From Pedobacter kyungheensis (GTDB lineage Bacteria > Bacteroidota > Bacteroidia > Sphingobacteriales > Sphingobacteriaceae): a stretch of 64,000 bases of DNA. This document shows positions 7,460 to 16,267 of the stretch, piece by piece; the stretch's first letter is position 1, and every line of letters begins with the position of its first letter. The stretch covers positions 94,179 to 158,178 of the forward strand of contig NZ_JSYN01000018.1 of the NCBI RefSeq assembly GCF_000812965.1. The letters run 5' to 3'. The notes under the pieces were generated by a model. The model had not been told where the DNA came from. It searched no databases and was given only the letters and a program-made list of their open reading frames with translations. The position numbers and the translations under genes were made by a program.

Positions 7460-8398
7460 TTATTTTAAAGCCCCAGTCGGGTTTGTGCCTTTATCAACCA
7501 CAATTTTATTATTTCCGTCTAAATCGGTGATATAAATTTTGGGATTCGTAAAAGGCTTTTCCGCTCCACTGTAAAAAATACGGTCGTCGGCAGTTACAAA
7601 AACATAAGGTACATTAATACCCTTAGGCGAAAGCCTTACGACTTTCTTACTGGCCAGATCTAAAACATAAACTGCTTCTGAGGGGCCGGTTAATCCGTCT
7701 AAAACATCATTATTGCCCGCATTAAAAACCAGTTTCTTACCGTCTTTAGTATAGAAAAACCGGTTGCTGCTGGCGATGGTTAAATCTTTACCTATTAAAC
7801 CGGCTATTGGTTTGGTGTCTGTCACTTTACCCGAAAGATCAAAAGTGTACAAATTGGTTAAATCCTGGCCAATAATTTCGCGCTCGTTTTTCCAGGTTGG
7901 CGCGTACACATTAATTTTAGATGCGCTATCGAGCATTACATAACCCGAGTTATCGGCTTTAATGATGCCTATTTTCCACAGGTTTTGCTTGTTAAAAATA
8001 TTAAAGGCAATGGTGTTCCCATCTGCCGACCATACCGCCTGGTAATAGTTATTGTTATTCACAACCAGTTGCCCCTGACTTTTATTTTCCATATCGGCAA
8101 TCCAGATAGACCGGTGGCCGGCAGAATCGCTTAAAGTGTAAGCCAGTTTATTCCCGTCAGGCGAGATGGCCGGGTCAGTTGCGCCGCCAAACGAAATTTG
8201 CTTCATGGTATCGATACTGGTAGCAACAATCTTTTCACCGTCCTGATAAGCCAGGGCATAATTTTTACTGCTTAACGAAACGGTGTCTAATACCGCTTTC
8301 GAATCGCCCGTTGCCGATTGTTGATTGCTGCAACCTGTAAGTACCGTGCCGGCAATCAAAATAAAAGCCAGCTGAATGTTAAATTTCATCATATACAA
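7460..8398 (-). CDS. Lipoprotein with TolB/PD40-like beta-propeller repeats
   Basis: 312 residues. A signal peptide ends in the lipobox VLTGC (Cys about residue 23), so the mature protein is lipid-anchored. The remainder contains several propeller blades of the TolB/PD40 type, such as GATDPAISPDGNKLAYTL, QAVWSADGNTIAFNIF and KLVFNAGN, and a final ITDLDGNNKIV. It probably forms a periplasmic or surface beta-propeller. The substrate is unknown. Alternative ATGs at 8392 and 8389 fit the signal peptide equally well. It is co-transcribed with the downstream reductase (4-bp gap), a pairing with no obvious biochemical logic. Confidence 0.72.
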   Translation of the reverse strand: MYMMKFNIQLAFILIAGTVLTGCSNQQSATGDSKAVLDTVSLSSKNYALAYQDGEKIVATSIDTMKQISFGGATDPAISPDGNKLAYTLSDSAGHRSIWIADMENKSQGQLVVNNNNYYQAVWSADGNTIAFNIFNKQNLWKIGIIKADNSGYVMLDSASKINVYAPTWKNEREIIGQDLTNLYTFDLSGKVTDTKPIAGLIGKDLTIASSNRFFYTKDGKKLVFNAGNNDVLDGLTGPSEAVYVLDLASKKVVRLSPKGINVPYVFVTADDRIFYSGAEKPFTNPKIYITDLDGNNKIVVDKGTNPTGALK

Positions 8399-8418
8399 TT
8401 TTACAAATTGTTTTTAAA

Positions 8419-8453
8419 CAAAAAGATTCAGGCCCCTTGCAGCACCTGAATCT
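8419..8453 (-). terminator. Intrinsic terminator after the DUF4197 gene
   Basis: A perfect 9-bp stem AGATTCAGG/CCTGAATCT (8424-8432 with 8445-8453, 12-nt loop) is followed on the minus strand by TTTTGTTT, 26 bp after the stop. Confidence 0.8.
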
Positions 8454-8478
8454 CTCCTTTTTATGATGTTAAACAGAC

Positions 8479-9240
8479 TTAACTTTTTTTCTTATCGGCA
8501 TAACCAAACACTTTTTGCAGTAAGGTAGAACTTCTGGAACCCAGATTATCCCTTATTTTCAGTTCTTCTTTTGCAACTTCGATAAACAAACCATCAATTG
8601 CTTTTTGGGTAACATATTCGGTTAAGTTAGTATTAACCGGTTTTACCAGTGGCAACCTGTTGTATTGGGTGGTTAAATCGCTGTAATATTTGGTCGCATT
8701 CACTTTGTTTAAGCTGGTGCTTACAATGGGGCTAAATTTTTGCACCAATTGCGCTGTAGTTACCCTTTTAAAGTATTCGGTAGCGGCATCTTTATTACCT
8801 AAAAGAATATTGGTAGCATCGGTCAGGGTCATTTGTTTAATGGCCGAAATAAAGATGGGTTTGGCTTCGGTAGCCGCATCTTCGGCTGCACGGTTCAGGC
8901 TCACAATTACATTATCGCAAAGCTTGTTCAGGCCAATACCACGTAAGGTTTTCTCTACCTTTTGGGCTTCGGGTGGCATTAAAATTTTAACGGCCAGGTT
9001 GCCTAAAAAACCATCCTTTACCGAAAGCCTGTCGGCACCTGCTGAAATGCCAATCTGCAAGGCTTCTTTAATGCCCTGCCCTATTTCGAGGGTTGTTGGC
9101 GTTCCGGTAGCACTGGTTGCAGTGCCCTGTTTTTCGGTTACTTTTTTAAAAATATCGCTCAGTTTAATCTGGGCAGTAGCAGCAAAATTTGCAAACAGCA
9201 GAAAAGCCAGTGCTGCAGAAAAAGTGTTAATTCTTTTCAT
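8479..9240 (-). CDS. Exported DUF4197 domain protein
   Basis: 254 residues from the ATG at 9240. That start is chosen over an upstream GTG/TTG-type extension because it puts a clean signal peptide at the N-terminus (MKRINTFSAALAFLLFANFA, cleavage near ATAQ). The mature protein begins with IKLSDIFKK and has the DUF4197 features: ALQIGISAGADRLS, a GFLGN segment, LMPPEAQKVEKTLRGIG, and a C-terminal helical part with YVTQKAIDGLFIEVAKEE. Function is unknown; members are periplasmic or outer-membrane associated by prediction. It is transcribed alone and terminated downstream. Confidence 0.8.
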   Translation of the reverse strand: MKRINTFSAALAFLLFANFAATAQIKLSDIFKKVTEKQGTATSATGTPTTLEIGQGIKEALQIGISAGADRLSVKDGFLGNLAVKILMPPEAQKVEKTLRGIGLNKLCDNVIVSLNRAAEDAATEAKPIFISAIKQMTLTDATNILLGNKDAATEYFKRVTTAQLVQKFSPIVSTSLNKVNATKYYSDLTTQYNRLPLVKPVNTNLTEYVTQKAIDGLFIEVAKEELKIRDNLGSRSSTLLQKVFGYADKKKS

Positions 9241-9449
9241 TTGGTGTGTGTTTAATCCTGTTAAGCAAAACAACGGCCAATTTTTATTGGTTACCAAAGA
9301 TAAGGGTTTCGCTACAGCTGAAATGTTAAATTTTCCATTTCAGTTATAGCTGATAAAAGGGCAAAGTATCCTAAAAAATTAGTTTATGGTTAATCACTCA
9401 GAAATATTTTTTATACTTGAAAGATAATTCGATATAGCTACCTGTTTTT

Positions 9450-10028
9450 TTGAGATTTATAAAAAATACAGCTGGAAATAGCCAGCAAGATGATGCTAAA
9501 CTAATTGCCGAGTACAAAAACACGGGCAATTTAGATGCATTGGGTACGCTTTACAACAAATACATGCACCTGGTTTTCGGGGTTTGCCTCAATTATTTCA
9601 AAGATGAAGAGCAAAGCAAGGATGCTGTCATGCAGATTTTCGAAGAACTGGTTATCAAACTCAAAGTGCATGAGGTGCTAAACTTTAAAAGCTGGCTCCA
9701 CGTGCTTACACGCAACCATTGTTTAATGGCGCTGCGCAAATCGGCCAGGCAAAATAATGTTTCTATCGACGATACTTTTGTGGAAAACAGCGAGTTTGTG
9801 CATCTGGATATAGACAACACAAAAGAAACGCAGCTTACCATTATGGAAAAGTGTATGGAAACTTTGCCTGAAGAACAGCGAAAAAGCGTAGATTTATTTT
9901 ATTTACAGGAAAAGTGCTATAAAGAAGTGGCCGATATTACCGGCTACGACATGCTAAAAGTTAAAAGTTACATCCAGAACGGTAAGCGGAATTTAAAGAT
10001 TTGTATAGAGAAAAACAGTAGTGAATAA
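9450..10028 (+). CDS. ECF RNA polymerase sigma factor
   Basis: 192 residues. Region 2 spans about 20-90 (GTLYNKYMHLVFGVCLNYFKDEEQSKDAVMQIF, then FKSWLHVLTRNHCL). Region 4 spans 130-185 (METLPEEQRKSVDLFYLQEKCYKEVADITGYDMLKVKSYIQNGKRNL). The start is a TTG at 9450; no in-frame ATG occurs before the sigma domain, so a TTG start is the best reading. The next gene overlaps its end by 8 bp and encodes a membrane protein likely to control it. It may belong to a cell-surface signalling or stress pathway. Confidence 0.85.
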   Translation: MRFIKNTAGNSQQDDAKLIAEYKNTGNLDALGTLYNKYMHLVFGVCLNYFKDEEQSKDAVMQIFEELVIKLKVHEVLNFKSWLHVLTRNHCLMALRKSARQNNVSIDDTFVENSEFVHLDIDNTKETQLTIMEKCMETLPEEQRKSVDLFYLQEKCYKEVADITGYDMLKVKSYIQNGKRNLKICIEKNSSE

Positions 10029-11319
10029 CGATTGGTTAGATATTGATGTGCTGGAAGATTACCTGGATGGTAAGCTTGATGCTAAAGCTATGCACTTTGT
10101 AGAAAGGCAGGCTTTGGAAGATCCTTTCGTTGCCGAAGCTTTAGAAGGCTTAAAACAATCGCCAAAACGCAAACAAAGCCTTTCTATTTTACAAAAACAA
10201 CTGTATGACAGGGTTGCTGAAAAGCCGGTAAAACGGAAGCTCTGGGGTATCACCACACAAAGGCTCAGCATTGCTGCTACCGCTACGGTAGCTTTTATTG
10301 CCGTGAGCATTTTGTTCTTTATGCGCGAAACGAACCGCAGGAATGCCGAAATAGCTGCCCGTAAATCGGGAGGTGTAATGGTAAACCTCGATACTACTAC
10401 TGCCGTAGCTGCTGTTAGCCCTAAAGTTGATACTTTGACCAAAGTTTCTAAACAAGCCATCATTGATAAAGCCATTACCAACGCCAAAACCAGCGATCTG
10501 GCCATCAACAAAAAAACAACTCCTGCAGATTATAATGCAGAAAAGGAAATTGCTGAAAGTAAAGCAATAGCAGCGCAGGCGAGTTTAAGCAAAGCTAAAG
10601 TGAATGCTTTTGCTGCACGCAGAGCCGATTCTGTTAAAGCTAAATTTGACGGGCCGCTTGCAGTAGCTGCTGCACCGCAATCTATTGGATCAAGTAATAT
10701 TGTTTTCAGCGGCAACGTTGTTGATCAGCGTGACGGAAAACCCATTAGTGGCGCAATAGTTAAACTGGCAGGATCGAAGAACATCACAGCTACTGATACG
10801 AAAGGATATTTTACCTTGCCAGCCGATAGCAGTGCTAAAGACAAGGATTTATTAATTAACGCCATTGGTTTCAAAGAGATTCCGGTGGTGGGCATGCAAG
10901 ATCCGAATGCTATCCGTTCGGCGATGAGCGGAGGCAAAACCCTCAATGAAATTGCACTGATTACCGGATCAAACGGTCGTAAAAAAGAAAATATAGCGGC
11001 GCCTAAAATTACACTTCGCGCAGAGCAGAATCTTAACGGAAAATCGGCAGAGGAAATTACCAAGCCTATTCCGGTTGCTACGATTAACTATCAGCAATAC
11101 CTCGAAAATAACAATAAACTGTATAACCCGAAAGGCCCTGAACAGTTTGTGATTTTAAGCTTCAAGGTAAAAACCAACGGAAGACCTACAGATATCACCG
11201 TAATTAAATCGCTTAACAAAAAAGCCGATGCAGAAGCCAAAAGACTGGTACAGGATGGACCTGATTGGGTATTGCCTAAGAAAGGCACTAATGATGTTGA
11301 GCTGAGCGTTAAGTTTTAA
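10021..11319 (+). CDS. Anti-sigma-like membrane protein with CarboxypepD_reg-like and TonB-C-like domains
   Basis: 432 residues from a GTG start overlapping the sigma gene by 8 bp, which implies translational coupling. The N-terminal 60 residues (EDYLDGKLDAKAMHFVERQAL) look like a cytoplasmic sigma-binding helix bundle. One transmembrane segment is at about 78-98 (IAATATVAFIAVSILFF). An Ala/Lys-rich linker follows, then a carboxypeptidase-regulatory-like beta-sandwich (GNVVDQRDGKPISGAIVKL ... GYFTLPAD, about 230-300). The C-terminal 75 residues resemble the TonB C-terminal fold (FVILSFKVKTNGRPTDITV). This Bacteroidota architecture links an ECF factor to a periplasmic sensor. The ligand is unknown. 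Confidence 0.75.
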   Translation: MNNDWLDIDVLEDYLDGKLDAKAMHFVERQALEDPFVAEALEGLKQSPKRKQSLSILQKQLYDRVAEKPVKRKLWGITTQRLSIAATATVAFIAVSILFFMRETNRRNAEIAARKSGGVMVNLDTTTAVAAVSPKVDTLTKVSKQAIIDKAITNAKTSDLAINKKTTPADYNAEKEIAESKAIAAQASLSKAKVNAFAARRADSVKAKFDGPLAVAAAPQSIGSSNIVFSGNVVDQRDGKPISGAIVKLAGSKNITATDTKGYFTLPADSSAKDKDLLINAIGFKEIPVVGMQDPNAIRSAMSGGKTLNEIALITGSNGRKKENIAAPKITLRAEQNLNGKSAEEITKPIPVATINYQQYLENNNKLYNPKGPEQFVILSFKVKTNGRPTDITVIKSLNKKADAEAKRLVQDGPDWVLPKKGTNDVELSVKF

Positions 11320-11700
11320 ATCTTACCGCAAAGGAGCGAAGAGAAGGCGCAAAGCACGCAAAGGAAATTATATTACATGCTAACTTTCCAGTGAAAGCGC
11401 CATTTACAGCAATGTTCGCCATGCAAATATTTTTGCCACAGCTTAACAGATTAGATCAAATCTGTTAAGCTGTGGCTTTTATTTAGCTCCAATACTCAAC
11501 CTTATCTGGAATTAAGGATTATGCAACGTATCCGAATTAAGATTGCCATCCGATAGCTATCGGATCGAGCTGGCAATGACTGTTAGAGCTAAGGAGATTG
11601 CAAATGATACGTTCTTAAAACAAACCTTTTCATGAAGAACAAGAAACCTTAAAAACAAGGAACTTTGTGTCCTTTGCGAAAAACTTTGCTTTCTTTGCGG
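11320..11700. repeat. Gene-free region with 'CGCAAAGG' type repeats
   Basis: No gene is visible between the anti-sigma stop and the pit terminator. The space starts with 'ACCGCAAAGGAGCGAAGAG...CGCAAAGCACGCAAAGG' (11325-11366) and ends with its inverse, 'TTTGTGTCCTTTGCGAAAAACTTTG...CTTTGCGGTTAAAG' (11666-11706). The two ends therefore form an imperfect long inverted repeat enclosing the 11435-11476 hairpin and an 'AGATTGCCATCCGATAGCTATCGGATCGAGCTGGCAATGAC' module broken by a CCGATAGCTATCGG palindrome. The same 'CGCAAAGG' words occur at 25203-25240. Confidence 0.6.
11435..11476 (+). terminator. 18-bp perfect inverted repeat, probable terminator of the sigma/anti-sigma operon
   Basis: Arms 11435-11452 and 11459-11476 are perfectly complementary (GCCACAGCTTAACAGATT and its complement) with a 6-nt loop, followed by TTTTATTT. 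It is the longest member of the CCACAGnnn/nnnCTGTGG family also found at 1323-1363 and 4823-4856. It lies 116 bp after the stop. Confidence 0.6.
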
Positions 11701-11711
11701 TTAAAGCCAAC

Positions 11712-11740
11712 AAAAAAGACCAAGGCTTTTGGCCCTGGTC
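11712..11740 (-). terminator. Intrinsic terminator of the pit-DUF47 operon
   Basis: On the minus strand GACCAGGGC-CAAAA-GCCTTGGTC (one mismatch in 9 bp, 11718-11740) is followed by TTTTTTG, about 30 bp after the pit stop. Confidence 0.8.
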
Positions 11741-11769
11741 TTCTGAGTATATTTAAAGGATTTTGTTTT

Positions 11770-12780
11770 TTATTTAAAGTAGTAAATCACACCATAAATA
11801 ATGGCTGCCAGCGTAGCTGAAACCGGGATGGTTAAAATCCAGGCCCAGATGAGGTTAATGGTTACGCCCCAACGTACAGCTGATACACTTTTAACAACAC
11901 CTACCCCAACAATAGAACCGGTAATGGTATGCGTAGTAGAAACCGGAATACCGAAATGCTCGGTAATACCCAGCGTTACCGCACCTGCACCTTCGGCAGC
12001 AACACCTTCAAGCGCTGTTACCTTGGTAATTTTCGACCCCATGGTTTTTACAATTTTCCAGCCACCGCTCATGGTACCTAAAGAGATTGCCGAATAACAG
12101 GCAATTGGCACCCATGCAGGCATGGCTTCGAAATCGGGAATTACTTTAGAGGCAATTAAAGCTGTAGCAATAATACCCATAACTTTTTGCGCATCGTTAC
12201 CGCCATGGAAGAAACTTAGTGCTGCAGATGAAATAAGCTGCAAACGTTTAAACCATTTCTCGGCAGTTGCCGGCTTAGCATAACGGCAGATATTGATAAT
12301 GATGAGTGTTAATATCACCGAAATTACCATACCAATGATTGGCGCCAGAACAATAAACGATACAATTTTAATTACGTATTGCATGTTTACGGCATCAAGC
12401 GGGCTTGCACCGGTAAGTAAAGCATGTGTCATTCCGGCTCCTGCAAAACCACCAATTAAGGTGTGCGATGAGCTGGAAGGGATACCATACCACCAGGTTA
12501 ACAGGTTCCAGATAATGGCTGCCAGTAAACCGGCAAAAATTACATGGAGTGTAATGTAGTTTTCGATAACAGTTTTAGCAACTGTATTGGCCACTTTGTG
12601 GTCGGTAAAATAAAAGTAAGCAGCGAAATTGAATAACGCAGCCCACAAAACGGCCTGAAAAGGCGTAAGTACTTTTGTAGAAACAATGGTTGCAATCGAG
12701 TTGGCGGCATCGTGGAAACCGTTAATATAATCGAAAGCAATAGCCAGAATTACAACAACAACCAATAAGGTAGTTACCAT
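11770..12780 (-). CDS. pit: Inorganic phosphate transporter, PiT family
   Basis: 336 residues with about ten hydrophobic segments. It carries both PiT signature repeats: GFHDAANSIATIVSTKVLTP (about 21-40) and FFHGGNDAQKVMG (about 190-202), plus GIPVSTTHTITGSIVG near the C-terminus. PiT proteins move metal-phosphate complexes across the inner membrane using proton or cation coupling, at low affinity. It starts 12 bp after the stop of the DUF47 gene; this is the classic DUF47-Pit operon, where the partner modulates transport. A sensor kinase gene lies upstream. Confidence 0.94.
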   Translation of the reverse strand: MVTTLLVVVVILAIAFDYINGFHDAANSIATIVSTKVLTPFQAVLWAALFNFAAYFYFTDHKVANTVAKTVIENYITLHVIFAGLLAAIIWNLLTWWYGIPSSSSHTLIGGFAGAGMTHALLTGASPLDAVNMQYVIKIVSFIVLAPIIGMVISVILTLIIINICRYAKPATAEKWFKRLQLISSAALSFFHGGNDAQKVMGIIATALIASKVIPDFEAMPAWVPIACYSAISLGTMSGGWKIVKTMGSKITKVTALEGVAAEGAGAVTLGITEHFGIPVSTTHTITGSIVGVGVVKSVSAVRWGVTINLIWAWILTIPVSATLAAIIYGVIYYFK

Positions 12781-12792
12781 GTTTGTTTTTTA

Positions 12793-13434
12793 TTAAGCGT
12801 TTTTAACCAAGATAGTTTCAAGCACATTCGCCACATCCTCGCACTTATCTGTTGCTTTCTCTATCGTTTGTAAAACCTCTTTTTGTTTAATTAATTCAAT
12901 CGCATTGGTTTCGTATTCGAATAAACGGGCTACGGCTAAGGTAAATACATAATCGGCCTGGTTTTCGCCACTGTTAATGCGGATACAAGCATCAGCAATT
13001 ACACGGATATTTTTGAAACTGCGTAATTCTTTAATTGCTTTATCAATATCGGTACACATTTCTACCAAAAGCTCAGCAATTTTAACAATCGGCTCATTAA
13101 TGGCGTTCATGTTATACATTTGCATACGGTTGGCAGTGCCATAAATATAATCGGCAACATCATCAACTGCAGTAGCCAGCTGATGAATATCTTCACGATC
13201 GAAAGGCGTAATAAAGTTCCGGCTTAACTCAAGAAAAATCGAATGGGTAATATCGTCGCCTACATGCTCCAGGCGTTCAATTTCTTTAAAAATGGCTTTT
13301 CTGTTTTCAGCATCGGCTGTGCTCACCATGGCTAAAAGGGCTTCAGCAATCTTTAATGCATTGCTTCCTGCCTGCTCGAAAAGTGGGTGAAACTTTCTGT
13401 CTTGAGGCGTAAAGAACTTAAAAATATTGTTCAT
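12793..13434 (-). CDS. DUF47/PhoU-like phosphate transport accessory protein
   Basis: 213 residues, all-helical, starting MNNIFKFFTPQDRKFHPLFEQAGSN, the conserved N-terminus of the DUF47 (TIGR00153) family. PhoU-like helix pairs carry acidic metal-binding motifs (EIERLEHVGDDITHSIFLEL and ATAVDDVADYIYGTANRM). Such proteins associate with Pit transporters and are thought to regulate phosphate uptake. It is the first gene of the operon; pit follows after 12 bp. The 190 bp upstream contain no other gene. Confidence 0.9.
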   Translation of the reverse strand: MNNIFKFFTPQDRKFHPLFEQAGSNALKIAEALLAMVSTADAENRKAIFKEIERLEHVGDDITHSIFLELSRNFITPFDREDIHQLATAVDDVADYIYGTANRMQMYNMNAINEPIVKIAELLVEMCTDIDKAIKELRSFKNIRVIADACIRINSGENQADYVFTLAVARLFEYETNAIELIKQKEVLQTIEKATDKCEDVANVLETILVKNA

Positions 13435-13623
13435 GTTAATTCTTAATATGTTGCAAAGCTACAAGCTCAATGTTAAGTTAATGTTAATTTCGTAATTATA
13501 TTAACAAAAACGACATCAAAATTCATTTTACCATGAAGAACGTCAGGATTTTACGCAGCAGCGTACTTGCAGGCATGAACTAAATTATCAGCTTTGTTTT
13601 TTGAACCGCTAAAACAGACTGGT

Positions 13624-14649
13624 TTACCCTCCCTTTTGAAGCGTAAACGCGAAGGTTGTTCCGATGCCGGGCGTGCTCCTTACCGAGATGGTTTGCTGGT
13701 GCGCTTCTAAAATGTGTTTTACGATGGCCAAACCTAAACCGGTTCCACCTACTTCGCGGGCGCGGTGGGTATCGATACGGTAAAAACGCTCGAATAATCT
13801 GGCCAGGTGCTTTTCTTCGATACCAATCCCATTATCGGTTACCTCAATCAGTACCTGATCGTGCAATTCGAAAATCTTAATGGCTGTTTCGCCGCCATCA
13901 ACCCCATACTTAATGCTGTTTACCATCAGGTTAATCAATACCTGACGGATTTTTTCCCTATCGGCAGAAACCGGTGTAATGGCGGTATATTTATCTTTAA
14001 AGAAAAGTTTGATGTTTTTACTTTCTGCCCGGTCTTCCAGGTTTTCCATCACCTCTTTGGCCAGTTGCACAAAATCAAATTTCTGGTAATTAATCGGCGA
14101 TTCGCCTGTTTCGAGTTTCGAAATCACATCCAGATCGTTAATGAGGTAGCTGAGGCGTTCTACATTGTTTTCAGCCTTCTTTAAGAACAAAACAGCCTGA
14201 TCCGGATCATCTACCAAACAATCCTGCAAGGTTTCAATATAGCCCTGAATGGCAAAAAGCGGCGTTTTAAACTCATGCGATACATTGGAAAGAAACTCGC
14301 GCCTAAACTGTTCCTGTTTTTTAAGCAAATCAATCTCCTTTTTCTTCGCACCTGCCCATTCCTTCACTTCCTGCTCTACATCGTTAATAGGATCAGAACT
14401 TACGTACTCCCCCAAAGCATCCTTTAAATCTTTACCTAATTTAAGGTTATGGATAAGCTTATAAATGAGTTTAATTTTGGTATAAATGTATTTTTCGAGC
14501 AGGTAATAAAACACCAGGAAACTACTCAGAAAAGATACCCCGAACGAGATAGCCAGGTAATACCAGCTATGCTGAAAGTAAAAATTAACCATGCCGATAG
14601 AAAGACCTACGGCAAGAGCAGTAAACAAAACCAGCACACTTAATTTCAT
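13624..14649 (-). CDS. Membrane sensor histidine kinase (PhoR-like)
   Basis: 341 residues. Two N-terminal transmembrane segments (about 3-24 and 30-49) have almost no periplasmic loop. A short linker is followed by HisKA with SNVSHEFKTPLFAIQGY (His about 126), then an HATPase domain with N box VNLMVNSIKYG, G1 TDNGIGI, F box LFERFYRID and G2 GGTGLGLAIV. The layout resembles PhoR/ResE kinases, and it lies next to the Pit operon, which suggests phosphate sensing, but no response regulator gene is adjacent. The missing sensor loop implies sensing in the membrane or by a partner protein. Confidence 0.85.
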   Translation of the reverse strand: MKLSVLVLFTALAVGLSIGMVNFYFQHSWYYLAISFGVSFLSSFLVFYYLLEKYIYTKIKLIYKLIHNLKLGKDLKDALGEYVSSDPINDVEQEVKEWAGAKKKEIDLLKKQEQFRREFLSNVSHEFKTPLFAIQGYIETLQDCLVDDPDQAVLFLKKAENNVERLSYLINDLDVISKLETGESPINYQKFDFVQLAKEVMENLEDRAESKNIKLFFKDKYTAITPVSADREKIRQVLINLMVNSIKYGVDGGETAIKIFELHDQVLIEVTDNGIGIEEKHLARLFERFYRIDTHRAREVGGTGLGLAIVKHILEAHQQTISVRSTPGIGTTFAFTLQKGG

Positions 14650-14743
14650 GTGGCAATTTAAAGCTTTTATGTTAAATATGTGTTAACAGCCAGCGTTAAG
14701 TTGATTGTGTTGTAACAGCTCGTTTAAGCAAGGGGTTATAAAC

Positions 14744-14775
14744 GCAAAAAGCTTTCCCTTTTGAGGAAAGCTTTT
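14744..14775 (-). terminator. Intrinsic terminator after secG
   Basis: A perfect 10-bp stem AAAGCTTTCC/GGAAAGCTTT (14748-14757 with 14765-14774, 7-nt loop) runs into TTTTTGCG on the minus strand, 20 bp after the secG stop. Confidence 0.8.
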
Positions 14776-14794
14776 CAGTACAATATTGTTGTTA

Positions 14795-15157
14795 CTATTT
14801 TTTAGTAGAATCTGCTTTAGCCGGAGTTGTTGCAGCAGGTTTAGTGCTGTTTAAGTTTCCACCAAGTGGTGATGGTGAAGGTGTTTTATCTAAACGCTCC
14901 TGAATAGCTGAGTTTCCTACAGCAGCACTACCACCGCTGGTTTTAGCAATTGTAGTAATAGATAAGGTTAAAACAACGATTGCTGTTAATAAAACCCACG
15001 ATCCTTTTTCTAAAACATCGCCGGTACGTTGTACACCAAACATGTTACTGGTGCCACCGCCTGTAGCTAAACCACCACCTTTAGGGTTTTGTACCAATAC
15101 AAATAAGCCTAAAGCGATACATACAATAATTAATAAAATGATTAAAAAGGTTACCAT
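14795..15157 (-). CDS. secG: Preprotein translocase subunit SecG
   Basis: 120 residues. Two transmembrane helices (about 2-22 and 53-73) flank the conserved cytoplasmic loop VLVQNPKGGGLATGGG...NMFG, the SecG signature. A C-terminal Pro/Ser/Thr/Ala-rich tail (KPAATTPAKADSTKK) is common in Bacteroidota SecG. The protein is part of the SecYEG channel. It follows the TPR-like gene by 13 bp, and the chain sigma-54 activator - lptE - TPR-like - secG reads in one direction. Confidence 0.93.
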   Translation of the reverse strand: MVTFLIILLIIVCIALGLFVLVQNPKGGGLATGGGTSNMFGVQRTGDVLEKGSWVLLTAIVVLTLSITTIAKTSGGSAAVGNSAIQERLDKTPSPSPLGGNLNSTKPAATTPAKADSTKK

Positions 15158-15170
15158 GGTAATATTATTT

Positions 15171-16193
15171 TTAAAATTTCTTTTCTATAGATTGGATAAG
15201 GTCGGCAAAGTAACCACTTTTTTCTGGATATTTCAAACTTAATTTTTTATAAGTATCTATGGCTTTGTGGTAAAGCATTTGCTCGATGTAAATTTTGGCT
15301 AAAGTTTCCGAAACCAGGTCGTAATGATCTTCTGCGCTTTTCTTGGCCTTATTTTCATTATCGATAGATTCGGGCTTAGGAGGCTTAATGGTGGGGTCTT
15401 CTTTTAAAAACCGTTCAATAATTTCAGCACCTTTCACATCTTTAACTTCCGGAGCAGGATATTCGGCCAAATGGTCGGCTACTTCGAATGGGGTTTGAAT
15501 GTGAAAAATATGCTCTACATACTGCTGCTGAAACTCTGCTTTTTCCTGCGGCTGAGCTGTTTGTGGTTTTGCTTTTTGCTTAACCGGCTTTGCCTGTGCA
15601 TAAGGCTGAAAAATTTGTTCGTGCTCTGCGCGTGTTTTGGCCAGCCACCATAAAAAGGTATAAGGAAGCTCGTCGTCGTCGTACTTGGAAACGAAACTCT
15701 TTTCATGGCTATCGGGCACCACCGTTTCTATTTCAGGTGCGGGCGCAACTACTTCTGTACTTGTTTTTTCTTCAAAAGCAAAGAAATCGATGGCAGATGC
15801 AGCTTCGATAAAAGAATGATCTACAGCAGGTAAATCTACCAACTGGTTATCAGAACCAGGTAAATGATCAGGGGTTTCTATTTCAACTGCTTCGTTCTGA
15901 TTTAAGTTAACCGCTTCTTCAGGTGCTCCAGTTTCTTCAAAAACTTCCTGTTCATCCAGCTCAACAGTATCGGTTGCTTTAACCGGTACCATATTTAAAA
16001 TGTGGAACAGCACATGGCCCTGGCCGTATAAAGCGGCTTTAGGTACGAACGCCGCATTTGCCCGCGCTAAAAGCAATTGAATGGGCTGCGCATATGGAAA
16101 TTGTTCAGCCATTTCCTGCAACATGGATGCATGCTCTGGACCAACCTTTCCGGGTTGCGCAAGTAAATCTGCCAGTAGCTGTTTGTTATCCAT
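15171..16193 (-). CDS. TPR-like protein of unknown function between lptE and secG
   Basis: 340 residues. The N-terminus is helical (QLLADLLAQPGKVGPEH ... FPYAQPIQLLLARANAAF), the middle is long, acidic and low-complexity, and the C-terminus has a tetratricopeptide-like pair (TLAKIYIEQMLYHKAIDTYKKLSLKYPEKSGYF, about 295-328). There is no signal peptide, so it is likely cytoplasmic or peripheral. The position between lptE and secG suggests an envelope biogenesis role, but this is inference. The start at 16193 agrees with the N-terminal helix, and no closer family is recognised. Confidence 0.65.
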   Translation of the reverse strand: MDNKQLLADLLAQPGKVGPEHASMLQEMAEQFPYAQPIQLLLARANAAFVPKAALYGQGHVLFHILNMVPVKATDTVELDEQEVFEETGAPEEAVNLNQNEAVEIETPDHLPGSDNQLVDLPAVDHSFIEAASAIDFFAFEEKTSTEVVAPAPEIETVVPDSHEKSFVSKYDDDELPYTFLWWLAKTRAEHEQIFQPYAQAKPVKQKAKPQTAQPQEKAEFQQQYVEHIFHIQTPFEVADHLAEYPAPEVKDVKGAEIIERFLKEDPTIKPPKPESIDNENKAKKSAEDHYDLVSETLAKIYIEQMLYHKAIDTYKKLSLKYPEKSGYFADLIQSIEKKF

Positions 16194-16267
16194 TATTGAG
16201 GTTTGCTGCTAAGTTAAAAAAATGTAGACGGGTTTTTAAAAATTTTGTGTTTAACGGGCTGTTTTGC

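Noticed and set aside
8690..9349. A 219-codon open frame on the plus strand
   Set aside because: It lies fully antisense to the DUF4197 gene, which has a signal peptide and a terminator; the frame shows no domain and reflects codon bias of the real gene.
10059..11063. Three minus-strand frames of 60-150 codons
   Set aside because: All are opposite the anti-sigma-like gene and have low-complexity Ala/Ser/Leu translations typical of shadows.
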